Positions 7,367 through 10,932 of a DNA stretch of 10,932 bases are shown here, piece after piece. Under the pieces are notes generated by a model. That model saw nothing but the letters and a program-made list of their open reading frames with translations, had not been told where the DNA came from and ran no database searches. Position 1 is the stretch's first letter, and every line of letters begins with the position of its first letter. The DNA is from Planctomycetota bacterium (lineage in GTDB: Bacteria; Planctomycetota; UBA1135; GCA-002686595): NCBI GenBank assembly GCA_027623615.1, contig JAQBVH010000043.1, forward strand, positions 1 through 10,932, written 5' to 3'. Position numbers and translations under genes: made by a program.

Positions 7367-8449
7367 ATGGACGCGCTGCTCACCGAGTTTCACACCTGGC
7401 TCGACGATCACGTCTCGACCGAGCCCTGGCTCGCGGCGGTGATCCTCGGTGTTGCGGTCGTGCTGGGCTTCCTGGCCCAGTGGATCCTGACCCGCGCGAT
7501 CCCGGCGATGACCCTGCGCACGAAGACGGACCTCGATGAGAAGATCGCGCGCGTCTTCCAGGGCCCGATCGTGCAGACGCTCGTCCTCGCCGGGTTGTTC
7601 CTGGCCTCAGGGCGCTTGGGCATGGACGAGAAGATCACCACGGTCACCCTGCGGGGGCTGCTGACGATCGGGCTGATCATCTGGACTCGCACGGCCCTGC
7701 GCCTCGCGGTCCTCCTGCTGCGCTTCGCCAGCGAGCGCAGCGACAGCTTCCCGCTGGTCGAGAAGCGCACCTTCCCGCTCTTCTCGAACCTGACGGTCGT
7801 GGTCCTGCTCGGCATCGGCAGCTACCTGCTGCTGATGATCTGGAGGATCGACGCGACCGCCTGGGCTGCCTCCGCCGGTGTCCTCGGCCTCGCGCTTGGC
7901 TTCGCCGCCAAGGACACCCTCGGCAACCTCTTCAGCGGGGTGTTCATCGTCGCCGACGCGCCGTACCAGCTCGGTGACTACATCGTGATGGACGACGGCA
8001 GCCGCGGCCGGGTCGAACACATCGGCCTACGCTCGACGCGCATCCTGACCCGCGACGACGTCCAGGTCACGATCCCGAACTCCGTCATCGCCCAGGGGAA
8101 GATCGTGAACCAGAGCGGCGGCGGCGGAACAGCGATGCGCTGTCGGGCAGCGGTCTCGGTCGCGTACGACTCGGACCTCGACAAGGTCCGCTCGGTGCTC
8201 GAAGGGATCGCCGTCGGCGAGGCGCTCATCCTCGCCAGCCCTGCGCCGCGGGTGCGCTTCCGGCGACTCGGCGAGTCGGGCCTCGACTACGAGTTCCTCT
8301 GGTGGGTGCTGCTGCCCGAGCAACGCGGCCAGGCAGTCGACCGAGTCAACACCAAGATCATCGAGCGCTTCCGCGAGGAGGGGATCCAGATCCCCTACCC
8401 GCACCGCACGCTGATCGTGCACCAGGCGCCGTCAGCGCCCGAGCAATAG
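7367..8449 (+). CDS. MscS-family mechanosensitive ion channel
   Basis: A 360-residue inner-membrane channel of the small-conductance mechanosensitive family, which opens under membrane tension to release solutes during osmotic downshock. Hydrophobic segments lie at about 20-42, 67-85, 95-118 and 139-159. They are followed by the pore-lining helix ASAGVLGLALGFAAKDTLGN (168-187) with the Gly/Ala-rich packing pattern of MscS TM3. The cytoplasmic beta domain follows: FSGVFIVADAPYQLGDYI, a GRVEHIGLRSTRI block, then VTIPNSVIAQGKIVN. The C-terminal alpha/beta domain ends in the family signature IPYPHRTL. It has one or two more N-terminal helices than E. coli MscS (286 residues), as is common in the wider family. 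The last 18 nt overlap the 3' end of the convergent hydrolase gene. Confidence 0.95.
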   Translation: MDALLTEFHTWLDDHVSTEPWLAAVILGVAVVLGFLAQWILTRAIPAMTLRTKTDLDEKIARVFQGPIVQTLVLAGLFLASGRLGMDEKITTVTLRGLLTIGLIIWTRTALRLAVLLLRFASERSDSFPLVEKRTFPLFSNLTVVVLLGIGSYLLLMIWRIDATAWAASAGVLGLALGFAAKDTLGNLFSGVFIVADAPYQLGDYIVMDDGSRGRVEHIGLRSTRILTRDDVQVTIPNSVIAQGKIVNQSGGGGTAMRCRAAVSVAYDSDLDKVRSVLEGIAVGEALILASPAPRVRFRRLGESGLDYEFLWWVLLPEQRGQAVDRVNTKIIERFREEGIQIPYPHRTLIVHQAPSAPEQ

Positions 8450-9305
8450 CCCGCGCGACGACATCCACTCCAGCAGGAGGTCCGGCCAGACGTTGACGGG
8501 CTCCCCGTGCGCGCGCATGCCGTAGCCGTGCCCACCGCTCCCGAAGACGTGCACCTCGGCGGGCACCCCGGCCTCCTTCAGGGCCAGGTAGTAGCGCAGG
8601 GCGTTGCGCGCATCGACGGGGTCGTCGCTGGTCGAGAGGAGGAAGGTCTGCGGGGTCGTCTTGCTCACCTGCTGCTCGCAGGAGTAGCGCCGCACGAGCT
8701 CGTCGCTCGGCGCGGGACCGAGCAGCTGCTCGCGCGAACCGCGATTGGCGATGTCCAGCTCCATCGAGATCACCGGGTAGATGAGGAGCGCGAAGCTGGG
8801 CCTGGTCTCGTCCGGCAGGAGCGTGGAGGCGCTCGCGGCCAGGTGTCCGCCCGCCGAGAAGCCCAGCACGCCGAAAGGGGTCGATCACCCACTCGCGGGC
8901 GTGCTCGCGCACGAGCGCGAGGGCGCGCGCGAGGTCCTGCAGCGGCGCCTCCTCAGCGTAGACGTGGCCCTCCGGCCGCGGCAGCCGGTACTTCAGGACG
9001 CACGCGGTGACCCCCAGCTCCTGGAACCAGGCCGCGATCTCGTGGCCCTCCTTGTCGAGCGCGAGGTGCCGGTAGCCGCCGCCCGGACAGATCACGACCG
9101 CGGCGCCGGAGTTGTTGCCACCGGCGGCGCGGTACACCGTCAGGGTGGGCACGTGGACATCGCGGGCGCGGCGATCCGGGGCCTCACCCCAGAGCGTCTC
9201 CTCGAGCGCTGTCTGCGGCGCACCGGGGACACCGTCGGGCCAGAGGGGGAGCTCCTGGGGAGCGGACAGGCTCAGGGTCAGGAGCAGAGAAGACGAGAGC
9301 AGCAT
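8432..9305 (-). pseudogene. secreted alpha/beta hydrolase (esterase/acetylxylan-esterase-like) with a single frameshift
   Basis: Two adjoining frames together encode a complete hydrolase. From ATG 9305 the first frame gives a signal peptide (MLLSSSLLLTLSLSAPQ), the start QELPLWPDGVPGA, and the oxyanion block VICPGGGY (71-78), as far as VIDPF (140-144). The frame then becomes Arg-rich nonsense. A +1 shift at the AAAGGGG run (8874-8880, plus strand) restores GVLGFSAGGHLAAS with nucleophile Ser150. The Asp region STSDDPVD (Asp227/228) and catalytic His259 in GGHGYG follow. The repaired protein is 290 residues, normal for the Aes/BD-FAE-like esterases often annotated as xylanase or acetylxylan esterase in Planctomycetota. 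As written, the product would lack the catalytic triad. A sequencing indel in the homopolymer junction is the simplest explanation, as the downstream half is not decayed. A good GGAGGT precedes the start. Confidence 0.87.
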
Positions 9306-9308
9306 CGG

Positions 9309-9314
9309 ACCTCC
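9309..9314 (-). promoter_or_regulatory. ribosome binding site GGAGGT of the hydrolase
   Basis: Read on the minus strand, GGAGGT lies 3-4 nt before the ATG at 9305. It is the only strong Shine-Dalgarno sequence in this window and supports that start codon. Confidence 0.55.
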
Positions 9315-9331
9315 GGAGTGATGGGCTTGGT

Positions 9332-9338
9332 TAGTCTA
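9332..9338. promoter_or_regulatory. possible overlapping divergent -10 elements (TAGTCT / TAGACT)
   Basis: The plus strand reads TAGTCT at 9332-9337, 9 nt before the DUF1080 gene's ATG. The minus strand reads TAGACT at 9338-9333, 27 nt before the hydrolase's ATG. Both match TAnnnT and share five base pairs in the only AT-rich part of the 41-nt gap. No convincing -35 was found for either. If real, polymerase could occupy only one direction at a time. Confidence 0.3.
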
Positions 9339-9346
9339 CTGGGCAG

Positions 9347-10147
9347 ATGAAGCTCCTCCCCCTGCTGCTCTGCCTGCCGGTCCTCGCCTGCGCGTCCACG
9401 GACCCGGCCCCCGACGGCCCGACGCAACCGGCCGTGCCGACCTGGGTCCCGCTCTTCAACGGCTCCGACCTCGACGGCTGGACGCCCAAGTTCACCGGCC
9501 ACGACCTCGGCGTGAACTACAAGGACACCTTCCGCGTCGAGGACGGCCTGCTGCGCGTCTCGTACGACAACTGGGAGACGTTCGAGGGCAAGTTCGGTCA
9601 CCTCTTCTTCGAGGCGCCGTTCTCCCACTACCGCCTGCGCGTCGAGTATCGCTTCGTCGGCGACCAGTGCCCCGGTGGACCGGGTTGGGCCTTCCGCAAC
9701 AGCGGCGTGATGCTGCACGGCCAGAGCGCCCAGAGCATGACCCGCGGGCAGGAGTTCCCGGCCTCGATCGAGGCGCAGCTCCTCGGCGGCGACGGTCAGA
9801 ACGTGCGCGCCAACGGCAACCTCTGCACGCCCGGCACCCACGTCGTCATGGGGGGCGAACTGGTCAAGCGCCACTGCATCAACTCGAGCTCGAAGACCTA
9901 CCACGGGGACGACTGGGTCACCTTCGAGGTCGAGGTGCGTGGCCATGCGGTCATCCGGCATCTGCTCGACGGCGAGGTCGTGCTCGAGTATCACAACCCC
10001 CAGCTCGACGAGGGCGACGGGGATGCCAAGCGGCTCCTCGCGGCTGGAGCGGAGGTCGCACTGAGCGCGGGGACCCTCTCCCTGCAGGCCGAGAGCCACC
10101 CCCTCGACTTCCGGCGGGTGGAGATCCTCGTTCTCGAATCGGAATAG
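9347..10147 (+). CDS. DUF1080 (3-keto-disaccharide hydrolase-like) lipoprotein
   Basis: A 266-residue protein with a lipoprotein signal: hydrophobic residues 3-14 then V-L-A-Cys15, so the mature protein is probably lipid-anchored. A Pro/Asp-rich linker leads to the DUF1080 fold (PF06439), a concanavalin-like jelly roll: [12 protein letters not shown] (34-45), [10 protein letters not shown] (62-71), [11 protein letters not shown] (93-103), NSGVMLHG (118-125), IEAQLLGG (141-148), [20 protein letters not shown] (190-209) and [17 protein letters not shown] (245-261). Some family members cleave 3-keto-glycosides, and the family is greatly expanded in Planctomycetota and Bacteroidota. Specific activity is not proven here. 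Three extra cysteines (Cys108, Cys160, Cys177) could form disulfides in an extracytoplasmic protein. It is divergent from the secreted hydrolase, 41 nt away, suggesting joint control of polysaccharide breakdown. No Shine-Dalgarno sequence is seen. Confidence 0.92.
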   Translation: MKLLPLLLCLPVLACASTDPAPDGPTQPAVPTWVPLFNGSDLDGWTPKFTGHDLGVNYKDTFRVEDGLLRVSYDNWETFEGKFGHLFFEAPFSHYRLRVEYRFVGDQCPGGPGWAFRNSGVMLHGQSAQSMTRGQEFPASIEAQLLGGDGQNVRANGNLCTPGTHVVMGGELVKRHCINSSSKTYHGDDWVTFEVEVRGHAVIRHLLDGEVVLEYHNPQLDEGDGDAKRLLAAGAEVALSAGTLSLQAESHPLDFRRVEILVLESE

Positions 10148-10181
10148 GACCAGCCGTCACGTATCGGACCCGACTTCGAAC

Positions 10182-10187
10182 TAGGCT
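10182..10187 (+). promoter_or_regulatory. possible -10 element TAGGCT for msrB
   Basis: TAGGCT fits TAnnnT and lies 19 nt before the ATG at 10207, leaving room for a short leader containing AGGAA (10195-10199, 7 nt before the ATG) as a ribosome binding site. No clear -35 is visible. msrB could also be read through from the DUF1080 gene, 59 nt upstream. Confidence 0.28.
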
Positions 10188-10206
10188 CATCCCCAGGAAC
10201 AAGATC

Positions 10207-10908
10207 ATGAAGACGATCCTCACCTACGCCGGGATCGCGGCCCTATGCGCCTGCGGTTCACCCGCCGAGACCGAATCCGAGACCCCCGCGCACGACCGCG
10301 AGGTCGGCGTCGAGCACCGCGAGCTGCCTGCGGATGACCTGCCCGAGGCCGAGCATTCCGGACACCCGACCACCAGCGAGCATCCGTCCGCAGCGACCTT
10401 CCAGCACGGGGAAGAGGTCGCGGACCACGAGCACGTATCCACCGAAGCGACCGAGGACAAGATGGTGAAGTCCGAAGAAGAATGGCGCGCGCAGTTGTCG
10501 CCGCTGGAGTATCACGTCGCCCGCGAGGCGGGGACCGAGCGCGCCTTCACCGGCCGCTATTGGAACACGAAGACGGTCGGCACCTACAAGTGCATCTGCT
10601 GTGACACGCCCCTGTTCCGCTCGGACAGCAAGTTCGAATCGGGCTGCGGCTGGCCGTCGTTCTTCGAGCCCATGGAGGGCGCCAAGCTCAACGAGATCCT
10701 CGACGGGTCCTTCGGCATGTCCCGCACCGAAGTGCGCTGCAACAACTGCGACGCCCACCTGGGCCACGTCTTTCCCGACGGCCCGCCGCCGACAGGGCTG
10801 CGCTACTGCATCAACTCCGTCTCGTTGATGCTCGAGCCGGAGAAGGGTGAGAGCGGGCAGAAGGAAGACTCCAAGGAGCACGACCACGCCGAGGGCGACG
10901 GTCACTGA
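10207..10908 (+). CDS. msrB: peptide-methionine (R)-S-oxide reductase, lipoprotein form with His-rich flanks
   Basis: A 233-residue protein whose residues about 86-210 form a complete MsrB domain, which reduces methionine-R-sulfoxide in oxidised proteins. Catalytic Cys201 sits in [11 protein letters not shown], and the probable resolving Cys147 in SGCGWPSF. Two CxxC pairs, Cys129/Cys132 and Cys178/Cys181, would bind structural zinc. The first 16 residues form a lipoprotein signal with lipobox L-C-A-Cys16, so the enzyme is probably membrane-anchored and extracytoplasmic, unlike the usual cytosolic form of about 130-150 residues. Between the anchor and the domain lies a 65-70 residue acidic linker with eight His (29, 37, 50, 53, 59, 67, 74, 76), and the tail [10 protein letters not shown] adds three. 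Metal binding by these flanks is an inference. The start at 10207 is chosen for the lipobox and AGGAA; upstream in-frame sequence is a shadow of the DUF1080 gene. Confidence 0.94.
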   Translation: MKTILTYAGIAALCACGSPAETESETPAHDREVGVEHRELPADDLPEAEHSGHPTTSEHPSAATFQHGEEVADHEHVSTEATEDKMVKSEEEWRAQLSPLEYHVAREAGTERAFTGRYWNTKTVGTYKCICCDTPLFRSDSKFESGCGWPSFFEPMEGAKLNEILDGSFGMSRTEVRCNNCDAHLGHVFPDGPPPTGLRYCINSVSLMLEPEKGESGQKEDSKEHDHAEGDGH

Positions 10909-10932
10909 CCGTCCGAACTCGCCCACGCGGGG

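Noticed and set aside
6356..7411. 351-codon minus-strand open frame opposite the methyltransferase
   Set aside because: It spans two plus-strand genes and an intergenic region with no domain evidence.
9667..10206. Upstream in-frame start that would fuse 180 residues to MsrB
   Set aside because: That part is an out-of-frame reading of the DUF1080 gene, and it would bury the MsrB lipobox inside the protein.
1..10932. Defence island, mobile element, CRISPR array or tRNA
   Set aside because: No array-like repeats, transposase, integrase, terminal inverted repeats, nuclease-defence domains or tRNA-like cloverleaf were seen on reading the sequence; a covariance-model scan was not possible.

Overview
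The window is a stretch of G+C-rich bacterial chromosome that is almost entirely coding. It most likely comes from a Planctomycetota bacterium or a relative. That guess rests on the gene families: a secreted PQQ-type beta-propeller beginning with an 'RFRGPNGTG' signature and carrying EF-hands, a DUF1080 (3-keto-disaccharide hydrolase-like) lipoprotein, and a secreted alpha/beta hydrolase of the 'PLWPDGVPGA' type. No 16S or other marker gene is present, so the assignment is an inference. I see no tRNA, rRNA, CRISPR array, insertion sequence, phage gene or integrase.

Layout. Positions 1-449 hold the 3' end of a YcaQ/AlkX-like winged-helix DNA glycosylase. Positions 451-4992 hold four tightly packed plus-strand genes, probably co-transcribed: a secreted beta-lactamase-fold serine hydrolase, an ABC-2 exporter ATPase, its permease (8-nt overlap with the ATPase), and a 467-residue mostly helical protein I do not recognise. 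A short gap leads to the EF-hand-containing PQQ beta-propeller protein (5056-6471), followed 22 nt later by a class I SAM methyltransferase (6494-7222). After a 144-nt intergenic region comes an MscS-family mechanosensitive channel (7367-8449). Its 3' end overlaps by 18 nt the 3' end of the only minus-strand gene, a secreted alpha/beta hydrolase (8432-9305) broken by one single-base frameshift. A 41-nt divergent gap separates that gene from the DUF1080 lipoprotein (9347-10147), and the window closes with a methionine sulfoxide reductase B that carries a lipoprotein signal and His/acid-rich flanks (10207-10908).

How the genes fit together. The exporter pair forms a clear functional unit; the serine hydrolase before it and the unknown protein after it are linked only by spacing. 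The divergently arranged esterase-like hydrolase and DUF1080 protein would suit extracytoplasmic carbohydrate or ester turnover. The propeller protein and the MsrB lipoprotein are also predicted to act outside the cytoplasm. The rest looks like ordinary housekeeping.

Regulation. Several genes that begin a likely transcript have a TAnnnT-like hexamer only about 6-9 nt before the ATG and no visible Shine-Dalgarno sequence, which suggests leaderless transcripts. Operon-internal starts also mostly lack a Shine-Dalgarno sequence and abut or overlap the previous stop. The minus-strand hydrolase is an exception, with a good GGAGGT. I found no convincing new defence or mobile system. The points most worth checking are the unrecognised 467-residue protein with its exporter neighbours, the unusual MsrB lipoprotein, the frameshift, and the possible leaderless start pattern.
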